This document shows positions 52,285 to 62,212 of a DNA stretch of 64,000 nt, in pieces. The stretch's first letter is position 1. The number at the start of each line of letters is the position of its first letter. The notes below the pieces were generated by a model, which worked only from the letters and a program-made list of their open reading frames with translations, was not told the origin of the DNA and searched no databases. Origin of the DNA: Streptomyces olivochromogenes (lineage in GTDB: Bacteria; Actinomycetota; Actinomycetes; Streptomycetales; Streptomycetaceae); NCBI RefSeq assembly GCF_021538895.1, contig NZ_JADDRL010000051.1, forward strand, positions 1 through 64,000. The letters are read 5' to 3'. The translations under genes and the position numbers were made by a program.

Positions 52285-53702
52285 CTCTCCCCACGGAGAC
52301 TGCTCACCCCGAACTCGAGGGTCTGGGCACGTACGAATACGGTTGGGCCGACTCCGACGAGGCCGGCGCCTCTGCGAAGCGTGGTCTGAACGAGGACGTG
52401 GTCCGGGACATCTCGGCGAAGAAGTCCGAGCCGGAGTGGATGACCAAGCTCCGCCTCAAGGGCCTGCGCCTCTTCGAGAAGAAGCCCATGCCGAACTGGG
52501 GCTCGGACCTGTCGGGCATCGACTTCGACAACATCAAGTACTTCGTGCGCTCCACGGAGAAGCAGGCGGAGTCCTGGGAGGACCTGCCCGAGGACATCAA
52601 GAACACCTACGACAAGCTGGGCATCCCGGAGGCCGAGAAGCAGCGCCTCGTCGCCGGTGTCGCCGCCCAGTACGAGTCGGAGGTCGTCTACCACCAGATC
52701 CGCGAGGACCTGGAGGAGCAGGGCGTCATCTTCCTCGACACCGACACGGCGCTGAAGGAGCACCCGGAGCTCTTCAAGGAGTACTTCGGCACGGTCATCC
52801 CGGTCGGTGACAACAAGTTCGCCTCCCTGAACACCGCCGTGTGGTCGGGTGGCTCCTTCATCTACGTCCCGCCGGGCGTCCACGTGGAGATCCCGCTCCA
52901 GGCCTACTTCCGCATCAACACGGAGAACATGGGCCAGTTCGAGCGGACCCTGATCATCGTCGACGAGGGTGCCTACGTGCACTACGTCGAGGGCTGCACG
53001 GCCCCGATCTACAAGTCGGACTCGCTACACTCCGCGGTCGTCGAGATCATCGTCAAGAAGAACGCCCGCTGCCGTTACACGACCATCCAGAACTGGTCGA
53101 ACAACGTCTACAACCTGGTCACCAAGCGCGCCGTGGCGTACGAGGGCGCGACCATGGAGTGGATCGACGGCAACATCGGCTCCAAGGTGACGATGAAGTA
53201 CCCGGCCGTCTACCTGATGGGCGAGCACGCCAAGGGCGAGACCCTCTCCATCGCCTTCGCGGGCGAGGGCCAGCACCAGGACGCCGGTTCCAAGATGGTC
53301 CACATGGCGCCGAACACCTCGTCCAACATCGTCTCCAAGTCGGTGGCGCGCGGCGGCGGCCGTACCTCGTACCGCGGCCTGGTCGAGATCGGCGAGGGCG
53401 CCGCGGGCTCCAAGTCCAACGTGCTCTGCGACGCGCTGCTCGTCGACACGATCTCCCGCTCCGACACGTACCCCTACGTGGACGTCCGCGAGGACGACGT
53501 GTCCATGGGCCACGAGGCGACCGTCTCCAAGGTCTCCGAGGACCAGCTCTTCTACCTGATGAGCCGCGGTCTGACCGAGTTCGAGGCGATGGCGATGATC
53601 GTGCGCGGCTTCGTCGAGCCGATCGCCAAGGAGCTCCCGATGGAGTACGCCCTTGAGCTCAACCGGCTGATCGAGCTCCAGATGGAAGGCGCGGTGGGCT
53701 AG
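52281..53702 (+). CDS. sufB: Fe-S assembly scaffold SufB
   Basis: 473-residue SufB, scaffold subunit of the SufBCD complex where clusters are built. Motifs: NKFASLNTAVWSGGSFIYVPPGV, GAYVHYVEGCTAPIYKSDSLHSAVVEI with the conserved Cys, and RSDTYPYVDVREDDVSMGHEATVSKVSEDQLFYLMSRGL. It is complete. Coupled to sufR. Confidence 0.98.
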   Translation: MTLPTETAHPELEGLGTYEYGWADSDEAGASAKRGLNEDVVRDISAKKSEPEWMTKLRLKGLRLFEKKPMPNWGSDLSGIDFDNIKYFVRSTEKQAESWEDLPEDIKNTYDKLGIPEAEKQRLVAGVAAQYESEVVYHQIREDLEEQGVIFLDTDTALKEHPELFKEYFGTVIPVGDNKFASLNTAVWSGGSFIYVPPGVHVEIPLQAYFRINTENMGQFERTLIIVDEGAYVHYVEGCTAPIYKSDSLHSAVVEIIVKKNARCRYTTIQNWSNNVYNLVTKRAVAYEGATMEWIDGNIGSKVTMKYPAVYLMGEHAKGETLSIAFAGEGQHQDAGSKMVHMAPNTSSNIVSKSVARGGGRTSYRGLVEIGEGAAGSKSNVLCDALLVDTISRSDTYPYVDVREDDVSMGHEATVSKVSEDQLFYLMSRGLTEFEAMAMIVRGFVEPIAKELPMEYALELNRLIELQMEGAVG

Positions 53703-53758
53703 CCCCCGACCGCGGTCCATCAAGCCACTCACGTAAGAAAGCGAGCACTACGACAGCC

Positions 53759-54943
53759 ATGGCTGAGGCTCAGAACATCCCCGTGGGCTCCACCACCGCG
53801 GGCCAGATCGCGGTGGCCGCCGAGTCGACCGTCGCCACGCGCATGAGCGCGCCCCCGTCCTTCGACGTGGCGGACTTCCCGGTCCCGCACGGCCGCGAGG
53901 AGGAGTGGCGGTTCACCCCGCTGGAGCGCCTGCGGGGCCTGCACGACGGCACCGCCGTCGCGAACGGCGTGGGCGTGAAGATCGCCGTCGAGGCCCCCGA
54001 GGGCGTCACCGTCGAGACCGTCGGCCGCGACGACGCGCGGCTCGGCAGGGCGGGCATCCCGGTGGACCGCGTGGCCGCCCAGGCCTACTCCGCGTTCGAG
54101 CAGGCCGGCGTGGTCACCGTCCCCAAGGAGACGGTGCTCACCGAGCCGATCCGCATCGCCGTGCACGGCCAGGGCGGGGTCGCCTACGGCCACCAGGTCA
54201 TCGAGCTGGGAGCCTTCGCCGAGGCCGTCGTCGTCATCGACCACACCGGTGACGCCGTGCTCGCCGCCAACGTCGACTACATCCTGGGCGACGGCGCCAA
54301 GCTCACCGTCGTCTCCGTCCAGGACTGGGACGACAAGGCCGTGCACGTGGCCCAGCACAACGCGCTCGTCGGGCGCGACGCCTCCTTCAGGTCGGTCGTC
54401 GTCACCTTCGGCGGTGACCTCGTGCGCCTGAACCCGCGCGTCACCTACGCGGGCACCGGCGCCGAGGCCGAGCTCTTCGGCCTGTACTTCACCGACGCCG
54501 GGCAGCACCAGGAGCACCGCTTGCTGGTCACCCACAACACCCCGCACTGCAAGTCGAACGTCGTCTACAAGGGCGCGCTGCAGGGCGACGCGGCGCACGC
54601 CGTGTGGATCGGCGACGTGCTCATCGAGGCCAAGGCCGAGGGCACGGACACGTACGAGATGAACCGCAACCTCGTCCTCACGGACGGCGCGCGCGTCGAC
54701 TCGGTGCCGAACCTGGAGATCGAGACCGGCGAGATCGTCGGCGCCGGCCACGCCTCCGCCACCGGCCGCTTCGACGACGAGCAGCTCTTCTACCTGATGG
54801 CCCGCGGCATCCCCCAGCACGAGGCCCGCCGCCTGGTGGTCCGCGGCTTCTTCGCCGAGCTGGTCCAGCAGATCGGCGTCGCGGACATCGAGGAGCGCCT
54901 GATCGCCAAGATCGAGGAGGAGCTGGAGGCGTCGGTCGCATGA
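53759..54943 (+). CDS. sufD: Fe-S assembly protein SufD
   Basis: 394-residue SufD, partner of SufB in the SufBC2D complex. The core holds GAFAEAVVVIDHTGDAVLAANVDYILGDGAKLTVVSVQDW, and the C-terminus is HASATGRFDDEQLFYLMARGIPQHEARRLVVRGFFAEL. The first 40 residues are Ala/Thr-rich. GAAAGCGAG lies before the ATG; 56 bases separate it from sufB. Confidence 0.97.
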   Translation: MAEAQNIPVGSTTAGQIAVAAESTVATRMSAPPSFDVADFPVPHGREEEWRFTPLERLRGLHDGTAVANGVGVKIAVEAPEGVTVETVGRDDARLGRAGIPVDRVAAQAYSAFEQAGVVTVPKETVLTEPIRIAVHGQGGVAYGHQVIELGAFAEAVVVIDHTGDAVLAANVDYILGDGAKLTVVSVQDWDDKAVHVAQHNALVGRDASFRSVVVTFGGDLVRLNPRVTYAGTGAEAELFGLYFTDAGQHQEHRLLVTHNTPHCKSNVVYKGALQGDAAHAVWIGDVLIEAKAEGTDTYEMNRNLVLTDGARVDSVPNLEIETGEIVGAGHASATGRFDDEQLFYLMARGIPQHEARRLVVRGFFAELVQQIGVADIEERLIAKIEEELEASVA

Positions 54944-55263
54944 CCAGCACCTTCGTACGCGCCTGTGGGCTGAGCGAGCTGGAGGAGGACACCCCGAAGC
55001 GGGTGGAACTCGACGGCACGCCGATCTCGGTCGTCAAGACCGAGGGGGAGGTGTTCGCGATCCACGACATCTGCTCGCACGCCAACGTCTCGCTCTCCGA
55101 GGGCGAGGTGGAGGACTGCCAGATCGAGTGCTGGCTGCACGGCTCCAGCTTCGACCTGCGCACCGGTAAGCCGTCCGGCCTCCCCGCGACGCGCCCCGTC
55201 CCCGTTTACCCCGTAAAGATCGAAGGGGACGACGTTCTCGTCTCCGTCACCCAGGAGTCCTGA
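54940..55263 (+). CDS. Rieske-type ferredoxin of the suf operon
   Basis: 107-residue non-haem-iron oxygenase-type Rieske ferredoxin. Cluster motifs: ICSHANVSLSEGEVED and CWLHGSSFDLRTGKP, with two Cys and two His intact. It is soluble with no signal. Its place inside the suf operon (ATGA overlap with sufD, 7 bases to sufC) suggests that it either carries electrons for cluster assembly or is a first client; neither is shown. This gene is regularly present here in actinomycetes. Confidence 0.92.
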   Translation: MTSTFVRACGLSELEEDTPKRVELDGTPISVVKTEGEVFAIHDICSHANVSLSEGEVEDCQIECWLHGSSFDLRTGKPSGLPATRPVPVYPVKIEGDDVLVSVTQES

Positions 55264-55270
55264 GGCACCC

Positions 55271-56031
<761 letters not shown>

Positions 56032-56035
<4 letters not shown>

Positions 56036-57288
56036 CACAGCTGCCGGGCCTCCTCGACACCGAGGCGATCCGCAAGGACTTCCCCGTCCTGGACCGGCTG
56101 GTCCACGACGGCAAGAAGCTCGTGTACCTGGACAACGCGGCGACCTCGCAGAAGCCGCGCCAGGTGCTGGACGCCCTGAGTGAGTACTACGAGCGCTACA
56201 ACGCCAACGTCCACCGCGGGGTGCATGTGCTCGCCGAGGAGGCCACGGCGCTGTACGAGGGCGCGCGCGACAAGGTCGCCGAGTTCATCAACGCGCCGAG
56301 CCGCGACGAGGTGATCTTCACCAAGAACGCCTCCGAGTCGCTCAACCTCGTGGCAAACATGCTGGGCTGGGCCGACGAGCCCTACCGCGTGGACCGCGAG
56401 ACCGAGATCGTCATCACGGAGATGGAGCACCACTCCAACATCGTTCCGTGGCAGCTGCTCGCGCAGCGCACCGGCGCGAAGCTGAAGTGGTTCGGGCTGA
56501 CCGACGACGGCCGTCTCGACCTCTCCAACATCGACGAGATCATCACGGAGAAGACGAAGATCGTCTCCTTCGTCCTGGTCTCCAACATCCTGGGCACGGT
56601 CAACCCGGTCGAGGCCATAGTCCGACGCGCCCAGGAGGTCGGCGCGCTGGTCTGCATCGACGCCTCGCAGGCCGCGCCGCACATGCCGCTGGACGTACAG
56701 GCCCTGCAGGCCGACTTCGTGGCCTTCACCGGCCACAAGATGTGCGGCCCGACCGGCATCGGCGTGCTCTGGGGCCGCCAGGAGCTGCTGGAGGACCTGC
56801 CTCCGTTCCTGGGCGGCGGCGAGATGATCGAGACCGTGTCGATGCACTCCTCGACGTACGCCCCGGCGCCGCACAAGTTCGAGGCGGGCACGCCCCCGAT
56901 CGCCCAGGCGGTCGGTCTCGGCGCCGCGATCGACTACCTCAACTCGATCGGCATGGACAAGATCCTCGCCCACGAGCACGCGCTCACCGAGTACGCGGTC
57001 AAGCGCCTGGCGGAGGTCCCGGACCTGAGGATCATCGGCCCGACCACGGCCGAGGACCGCGGGGCGGCCATCTCCTTCACGCTGGGTGACATCCACCCGC
57101 ACGACGTGGGCCAGGTTCTCGACGAGCAGGGCATCGCGGTCCGTGTCGGCCACCACTGCGCGCGGCCCGTCTGCCTGCGGTACGGAATTCCTGCGACCAC
57201 GCGAGCGTCGTTCTATCTGTACTCCACGCCGGCCGAGATCGACGCTCTGGTCGACGGGCTGGAGCACGTACGGAACTTCTTCGGCTGA
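56032..57288 (+). CDS. sufS: Cysteine desulfurase SufS
   Basis: 418-residue PLP enzyme of group II cysteine desulfurases, delivering sulfur as persulfide. The PLP Lys236 is in FTGHKMCGP, and the active-site Cys376 is in GHHCARPVCLRYG. N-terminal YLDNAATSQKPRQVLDAL and the YNANVHRGVHVLAEEAT segment are typical. GTG start overlapping sufC stop. It hands sulfur to SufU downstream. Confidence 0.98.
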
Positions 57289-57304
57289 CGGGACGAGCGA
57301 TCGC

Positions 57305-57772
57305 ATGAAGCTGGATTCGATGTACCAGGAAGTCATCCTGGACCACTACAAGCACCCGCACGGGCGTGGTCTGAGGGATGGCGACGCCGAGGTGCACCAC
57401 GTGAACCCGACGTGCGGCGACGAGATCACCCTCCGAGTGAAGTACGACGGTACGACGATCGAGGACGTCTCGTACGAGGGCCAGGGCTGCTCGATCAGCC
57501 AGGCCTCGGCCTCCGTCCTGAACGAACTCCTCGTCGGCAGGGAACTGGCCGACGCGCAGAAGATCCAGGAGACCTTCCTGGAGCTGATGCAGTCCAAGGG
57601 ACGGATCGAGCCGGACGACGCGATGGAGGACATCCTGGAGGACGCGGTCGCGTTCGCCGGTGTGTCCAAGTACCCGGCGCGTGTGAAGTGCGCCCTCCTG
57701 AGCTGGATGGCGTGGAAGGACGCGACGGCCCAGGCGCTGAGCGGAGCCGACGCCGAAAGGAAGACCGCATGA
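57305..57772 (+). CDS. sufU: Sulfur-transfer protein SufU
   Basis: 155-residue zinc-containing SufU that takes persulfide from SufS. Three Cys of the zinc site are in NPTCGDEI, GQGCSISQASASVL and VKCALLSW. The SufU-specific insert (GRELADAQKIQETFLELMQSKGRIEPDDAMED) distinguishes it from IscU. ATG with GAGCGA upstream; it overlaps the next gene (ATGA). Confidence 0.97.
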   Translation: MKLDSMYQEVILDHYKHPHGRGLRDGDAEVHHVNPTCGDEITLRVKYDGTTIEDVSYEGQGCSISQASASVLNELLVGRELADAQKIQETFLELMQSKGRIEPDDAMEDILEDAVAFAGVSKYPARVKCALLSWMAWKDATAQALSGADAERKTA

Positions 57773-58101
57773 GCGACACCGTGGAGACGAAGCCGGCCTC
57801 GGAGGAGGAACTCCGCGAGGCCCTGTACGACGTCGTCGACCCCGAGCTGGGCATCGACGTCGTCAACCTCGGCCTGATCTACGGCATTCACATCGACGAC
57901 GCGAACATCGCGACGATCGACATGACCCTGACCTCGGCGGCCTGCCCGCTGACGGACGTCATCGAGGACCAGGCCAAGTCCGCCACCGACGGCCTCGTCA
58001 ACGAGCTGCGCATCAACTGGGTCTGGATGCCGCCGTGGGGCCCGGACAAGATCACGGACGACGGCCGCGAGCAGCTGCGCGCGCTCGGGTTCAACGTCTG
58101 A
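57769..58101 (+). CDS. sufT: MIP18/DUF59 Fe-S maturation factor (SufT-like)
   Basis: 110-residue MIP18/PaaD-type protein that helps mature Fe-S proteins. Motifs: ALYDVVDPELGIDVVNLGLIYGI and TLTSAACPLTDVIEDQ with the conserved Cys, and WVWMPPWGPDKITDDGREQLRALGF. Last gene of the suf operon, ending 18 bases before a strong terminator. Confidence 0.94.
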   Translation: MSDTVETKPASEEELREALYDVVDPELGIDVVNLGLIYGIHIDDANIATIDMTLTSAACPLTDVIEDQAKSATDGLVNELRINWVWMPPWGPDKITDDGREQLRALGFNV

Positions 58102-58119
58102 GGTCCGCCAAGCGTCGAC

Positions 58120-58153
58120 GAAACGGCGAGGTCCGCCCGGACCTCGCCGTTTC
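58120..58153. terminator. Bidirectional terminator, suf operon / AbfB protein
   Basis: GAAACGGCGAGGTCC and GGACCTCGCCGTTTC form a perfect 15-bp stem with a 4-base loop, and TTTCTCGTG follows. It lies between convergent genes. Confidence 0.9.
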
Positions 58154-58159
58154 TCGTGT

Positions 58160-59044
58160 TCAACCGAGCCCGTCGACCAGCCGGAACGCCGAGTCCGCCC
58201 GGTAGAGGTCGCTGCTCTCGTACCGGTCCAGCTTCAGCCGGAAGTTCTGGTGGCGCAGGAAGCGGCCCGGGTAGTTCACCGACTCCAGCATGACCGCGCC
58301 CGCGTGGGCGGAGGCACGGGGACAGAAGGTGGCGTCCTGCGTGAACAGCCGGGAGCCGTCGTCGCGTTCGGCGCGCAGCAGGAAGTCGCGGTGCCGCAGA
58401 TAGCCGCCGTCGCCCGTGGCGAAGGAGTAACAGGCGGCGTCCGCCAGCCCCTTGACCAGTTGGAACGCGGCGTCGCGGCGGGCCCCGGCCGAGCCGACCG
58501 GGTCGAGCTGCACGTAGCCGCCGCTGATGTGCCAGTAGCGGTCGGGGTAGTTGACGGAGCGGACGGACTTCCGCGCGGACGTGTTCTTCGAGTCGCCCGA
58601 TCCGCCGCCGCCACCACCCGATCCGTCGCCCGGTCCGTCGTGCGACCCGGAGTCCTTCGAGGACGCGGACGGCCCGGCGGAGGGTGTGGACGCCGCGCCG
58701 CCGTGGTCGCGCGCGGACGCGGCCGACGGTGAGCCGAGGGGCGCCTGCGACGACAGGCCGCTCTCGCTGTCCGCGGGAGCGGCCGTCGTACCCGACGAGG
58801 GTGAGGCGAAGGAGAGCAGGCCGGGACCGTCGTCGGTCGGTGCGCCGGTCCGGGCCGGGGCGGCTGACGCCTCGTCGGGCGACTGCCCGCTGACGGCGAT
58901 CGCCGCGACGCAGGCGACGACCGTGGCCAGGGCCAGCCCGCCGGCCAGCCAGATGCTTCGGGTTCCGGGGGCCCGGGACGTGTCGGGGGCCCAGCCGTTC
59001 TCCCACGGCTGCCGCCGCGGAGCTTGGGGGGTGTTTTCCGGCAT
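58160..59044 (-). CDS. Membrane-anchored AbfB (CBM42) domain protein
   Basis: 294-residue protein. One transmembrane segment (SIWLAGGLALATVVACVAAIAVSG, about residues 30-53) follows a basic cytoplasmic head. A low-complexity Ser/Gly/Ala/Asp linker of about 100 residues (GPGDGSGGGGGGSGD) leads to an AbfB domain at the C-terminus. It carries SVNYPDRYWHISGGYVQLD and SVNYPGRFLRHQNFRLKLD, the arabinofuranose-binding beta-trefoil repeats. There is no catalytic domain. It may bind arabinose-containing glycans at the cell surface, for instance wall polymer or plant arabinan. GGAGGAA precedes the ATG at 59044. Confidence 0.85.
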   Translation of the reverse strand: MPENTPQAPRRQPWENGWAPDTSRAPGTRSIWLAGGLALATVVACVAAIAVSGQSPDEASAAPARTGAPTDDGPGLLSFASPSSGTTAAPADSESGLSSQAPLGSPSAASARDHGGAASTPSAGPSASSKDSGSHDGPGDGSGGGGGGSGDSKNTSARKSVRSVNYPDRYWHISGGYVQLDPVGSAGARRDAAFQLVKGLADAACYSFATGDGGYLRHRDFLLRAERDDGSRLFTQDATFCPRASAHAGAVMLESVNYPGRFLRHQNFRLKLDRYESSDLYRADSAFRLVDGLG

Positions 59045-59238
59045 GCGCCATTCCTCCACCGGCGCCCGGAGCGGGGGCCGTGGATGTGAGGGTGAGGTGT
59101 GTGAGCGGTGGAACTCTAGTGGAGTCGAGGGGCGCCCGGGAGTCCTTTCAGTGAGCGGTTTCTATGACCGGTGAACATGCCCGTGTGCCGCGCGGGACCA
59201 CGCCTCCGCCCCGCGCGGCACTCCGGGTTGTCGGACCG

Positions 59239-61038
59239 TCAGGGAGTGATCCGGACGACCTGCGGGTCGTGGTCGCTCGTCTGGTCCGGGAACTCGCTGT
59301 TGATGTGCACGATGTCGTAGTCGTACGACGTGATCGACGAGCTGACCAGCGTGTGGTCGAGCACCTGCGAGTTGCCGTCGTAGACGTAGGTGTACCGCTC
59401 CGCGGCCGGCAGCGTGTCCACCAGGTCGGTCAGCACCCCGCCCTCCAGGTTGGAGACGGCGGTGGAGAACGGGTAGTCGTTCAGATCGCCGAGCACGATC
59501 ACATGGGCGTCCGCCTGGGCGGCGAGGATCGAGTCGACGAACGCGTTTTCCACCGAGCCCTGGTTGCCCCGCTGTGTCTCGGAGGACCGGGTCGGCGGCT
59601 GGTACTGGCTGTGCAGGGAGTAGTCCCCGCCCTTCGACACGAAGTGGTTGCCGATCACGAAGTACTTCGCGCCGTTGAAGGTGAACTCGGCGGCCAGCGG
59701 CTTACGGCTCGCCGACCAGGCGGAGTTGGTGGGCGCGATCCGGCCCGGGTTGTACGTCAGCTGCGCCACCCCGCCGCTCGTCGTCACCGAGTTGGCGGTG
59801 GTCGCCGTGGCGCTGCCGCGCGCGCTGAAGCCGACCCGGGCGGGGTTGTACAGGAAGACCTGGCGGATGTTGCCGCCGGGCTCGCCGCCGTCGGCGTCGT
59901 TGGCCGGGTTGATCTGGGTGTACGAGTACGCCGGGCCGCCGGCCGTCCTGATCGCGGAGGTCAGCGTGGAGAGCGTCCTGCTCGCGCTCACCACCCCGTC
60001 GTCGGCGGGGCCGTCGTTGTCCTGGACCTCCTCCAGGGCCACGATGTCGGGCGACTTGAGGTTGCTGACGATGCCCTGGGCGAGCGCCGTGAACTTCGAG
60101 GCGGGGTCGGTCGGGTCGAGGTTCTCCACGTTGTACGTGGCGACCGACAGCTGCCCCGAGGACGCGGTGGCCGTGGTCTCCTTTGCGAGCCCGCCCGAGG
60201 TGAGCGCGCCGAGCGAGGTGGCCTGGAGGATGTAGCCGCCGTACGCGCTGTAGTCCAGGACGCCGGTGGCGCCGGACAGCGTGTCGCCCACGGTGGCCGC
60301 CGGGAACGCCGACGACAACAGCGTGCCGACCTCGACGCGGCCGGAGTTCTGGCTGTCGTAGGAGGAGTAGAGCGAGCCGCCACGCGCCGAAGTCAGCTGG
60401 CCGGGCTTCACGTTGACCCACAGCTCGTTGTACGTGTTGGCCGCCGCGACCACGGGGGTGCCGCCGATCGAGACCCGCATGCCCTCCAGGGACTCGTAGT
60501 AGTCCAGGGCGTAGGTCGTCGGGGCCAGCGTGAACGAGTTGATCGAACCGCCGTTGTTGGTGCGGGTGTAGGCGGCCGGCACGGTCGCGTCGCTGATCGT
60601 GACCGGCGAAGGCAGGCTGTTCCCGGTGGAGTTGGTGGTCCAGGACGCGCCGCTGAGCTCCGTGAGCGACTGGCTGCCGGCACCGCTGTCCGGGTAGTAC
60701 TCGGAGACCCTGCCGGTGACGGTCACGCTGTTGCCGACCGCCGTGTTCGGTGTCGTGGACCCCTTGTAGACGAAGATCGCGTCACTGGTCGCCGCGTTGC
60801 CGTCGCCGCTCGCGCTCTGGATCCAGAAGCCGCGCGAGGAGCCGGTGGAGCGGACCGCGGTGACGATGCCGGTCGTGGTGACCGTCGAGCCGTTGTAGGG
60901 CGAGATCCGGGTCGAGCCCTGGATCGCGGAGATCGTGTAGGTGGCGGCGTGCGCGGTGTGCGGGAGGGCGATCAGCGCGCCGCAGGCGAGCAGTCCCGCG
61001 GCCAGCGCGCGGGCGCCGAGCCCGAGCGTTCTGTCCAT
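59239..61038 (-). CDS. Secreted endonuclease/exonuclease/phosphatase family nuclease
   Basis: 599-residue exported nuclease (ExeM/NucH-like). Signal peptide cut near AHA-ATY (residue 32). The N-terminal part is an OB-fold-like lamin/ExeM domain (ISAIQGSTRISPYNGSTVTTTGIVTAV). The C-terminal EEP catalytic domain holds ATYNVENLDP, ALEEVQDNDG, FVIGNHFVSKGGD, VIVLGDLNDYP and the final DQTSDHDPQVV, with the His and Asp catalytic residues intact. It would degrade extracellular DNA. GAAGGGAC precedes the ATG. Confidence 0.92.
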   Translation of the reverse strand: MDRTLGLGARALAAGLLACGALIALPHTAHAATYTISAIQGSTRISPYNGSTVTTTGIVTAVRSTGSSRGFWIQSASGDGNAATSDAIFVYKGSTTPNTAVGNSVTVTGRVSEYYPDSGAGSQSLTELSGASWTTNSTGNSLPSPVTISDATVPAAYTRTNNGGSINSFTLAPTTYALDYYESLEGMRVSIGGTPVVAAANTYNELWVNVKPGQLTSARGGSLYSSYDSQNSGRVEVGTLLSSAFPAATVGDTLSGATGVLDYSAYGGYILQATSLGALTSGGLAKETTATASSGQLSVATYNVENLDPTDPASKFTALAQGIVSNLKSPDIVALEEVQDNDGPADDGVVSASRTLSTLTSAIRTAGGPAYSYTQINPANDADGGEPGGNIRQVFLYNPARVGFSARGSATATTANSVTTSGGVAQLTYNPGRIAPTNSAWSASRKPLAAEFTFNGAKYFVIGNHFVSKGGDYSLHSQYQPPTRSSETQRGNQGSVENAFVDSILAAQADAHVIVLGDLNDYPFSTAVSNLEGGVLTDLVDTLPAAERYTYVYDGNSQVLDHTLVSSSITSYDYDIVHINSEFPDQTSDHDPQVVRITP

Positions 61039-61260
61039 GTGCGTCCCTTCAACAGTCGGAAGAGCGAGGCAAGTTGGAGCCGGACGTACATGAGCGACTG
61101 GTCGCCGAGAGTTCTATGCGCTCAGCGTTACGGTCCGACATACGGAGCGTGTTCCGGACGTGTCAGCTACGCGCGTGGCACGTGGCATCCGGCGCGGGCC
61201 CCCGACGAGGTCGCGCGAGCCCGGTGCGAGCCCTGTGGGCAGACGGCACGCCCTTCGTTA

Positions 61261-61274
61261 TGTACGCTTGTACA
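61261..61274. promoter_or_regulatory. TetR operator candidate TGTAC-N4-GTACA
   Basis: Perfect 5-base arms ending 1 base before the SMR start codon; it covers the -10 hexamer TACGCT (61263-61268), which ends 7 bases before the ATG. Binding of the co-transcribed TetR here would block both genes. The TACGCT spacing suggests a leaderless message. Confidence 0.55.
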
Positions 61275-61275
61275 C

Positions 61276-61596
61276 ATGGGATACCTGTTGCTCGCCGGCG
61301 CCATCGCCGCCGAGGTGACCGCCACGACGGCGATGAAGTACAGCGACGGTTTCAGCAGGCTCTGGCCCTCGGTGCTGACCGCCCTCGGCTACCTCGTCTC
61401 CTTCGTCCTGCTCGCGCGGACCCTCAAGTCCCTGTCGATCGGTACGGCGTACGCGATCTGGGCCGGGGTGGGCACCGCGACGATCGCGGTGCTAGGTCTG
61501 ATGCTGTTCGGCGAGGGGCTGAGCGCGACCAAGGTCGCCGGTCTCCTGCTGATCGTCGCGGGCGTGGTCGTCCTGAATCTGGGCGGCGCCCACTGA
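61276..61596 (+). CDS. SMR multidrug efflux protein
   Basis: 106-residue four-helix proton-coupled exporter of the EmrE/QacE type. The essential Glu13 lies in AIAAEVTATTAMK, and helix 3 carries TAYAIWAGVGTATIAVLG. Quaternary compounds or dyes are the usual substrates. There is no Shine-Dalgarno, and the ATG directly follows the operator-like palindrome. Its stop overlaps the tetR start (TGATG). Confidence 0.93.
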   Translation: MGYLLLAGAIAAEVTATTAMKYSDGFSRLWPSVLTALGYLVSFVLLARTLKSLSIGTAYAIWAGVGTATIAVLGLMLFGEGLSATKVAGLLLIVAGVVVLNLGGAH

Positions 61597-62138
61597 TGCC
61601 CCGGCGTTACGACCCGGAGCGGCGGCAGCGGATCATCGACGCGGCGATCCGGGTGGTCGGGGAGAAGGGCATCGCGGGCCTGAGCCACCGCTCGGTCGCC
61701 GCCGCGGCGGACGTCCCGCTGGGCTCCACGACGTACCACTTCGCGACCCTCGACGAGCTGCTGGTCGCCGCGCTGCGGCAGGTCAACGAGGGCTTCGCCA
61801 AGGTGCTGGTCGAGTGGCTGCCGGAGGCCGGCCGCGGCGATCCGGCCGACCTCGCGACGGACCTCGCCCGGGCGCTGGGGGAGTGGCTCGGCGGGGAGCG
61901 TACCGGCGTGGAGCTGGAGTACGAGCTGTATCTGGCGGCGCTGCGGCGTCCCGCGCTGCGACCGGTCGCGGCCGAGTGGACGGAGGAGACGGCGGCCCGC
62001 CTCGCCCGCCGCACCGACGCGGCCACGGCCCGGGCGCTGCTCGCGCTGATGGACGGCATCTGTCTCCAGGTGCTGCTGACCGGCGCTTCGTACGACGAGG
62101 AGTACGCCCGCGAGATGCTGGCTCGGGTGATCCCCTGA
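61596..62138 (+). CDS. TetR-family transcriptional regulator
   Basis: 180-residue repressor. The HTH is IIDAAIRVVGEKGIAGLSHRSVAAAADVPLGSTTYHFATLDELL (about 11-54). The C-terminal ligand domain is typical of small TetRs (TetR_C_6-like: RTGVELEYELYLAALRRPALRP). It is coupled to the SMR gene and likely represses it through the TGTAC-N4-GTACA site, as in QacR-type control. Confidence 0.93.
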   Translation: MPRRYDPERRQRIIDAAIRVVGEKGIAGLSHRSVAAAADVPLGSTTYHFATLDELLVAALRQVNEGFAKVLVEWLPEAGRGDPADLATDLARALGEWLGGERTGVELEYELYLAALRRPALRPVAAEWTEETAARLARRTDAATARALLALMDGICLQVLLTGASYDEEYAREMLARVIP

Positions 62139-62199
62139 ACCCGCGCCCGGTACCTGAGACGCCCCCGGCACCGGTTCGCCCGCGCGAGCCCCGTCACGT

Positions 62200-62205
62200 T
62201 AGGTT
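62200..62205 (+). promoter_or_regulatory. Candidate -10 hexamer, leaderless dapD
   Basis: TAGGTT ends exactly 7 bases before the dapD ATG; the gap TTGCCTC has no Shine-Dalgarno. Confidence 0.45.
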
Positions 62206-62212
62206 TTGCCTC

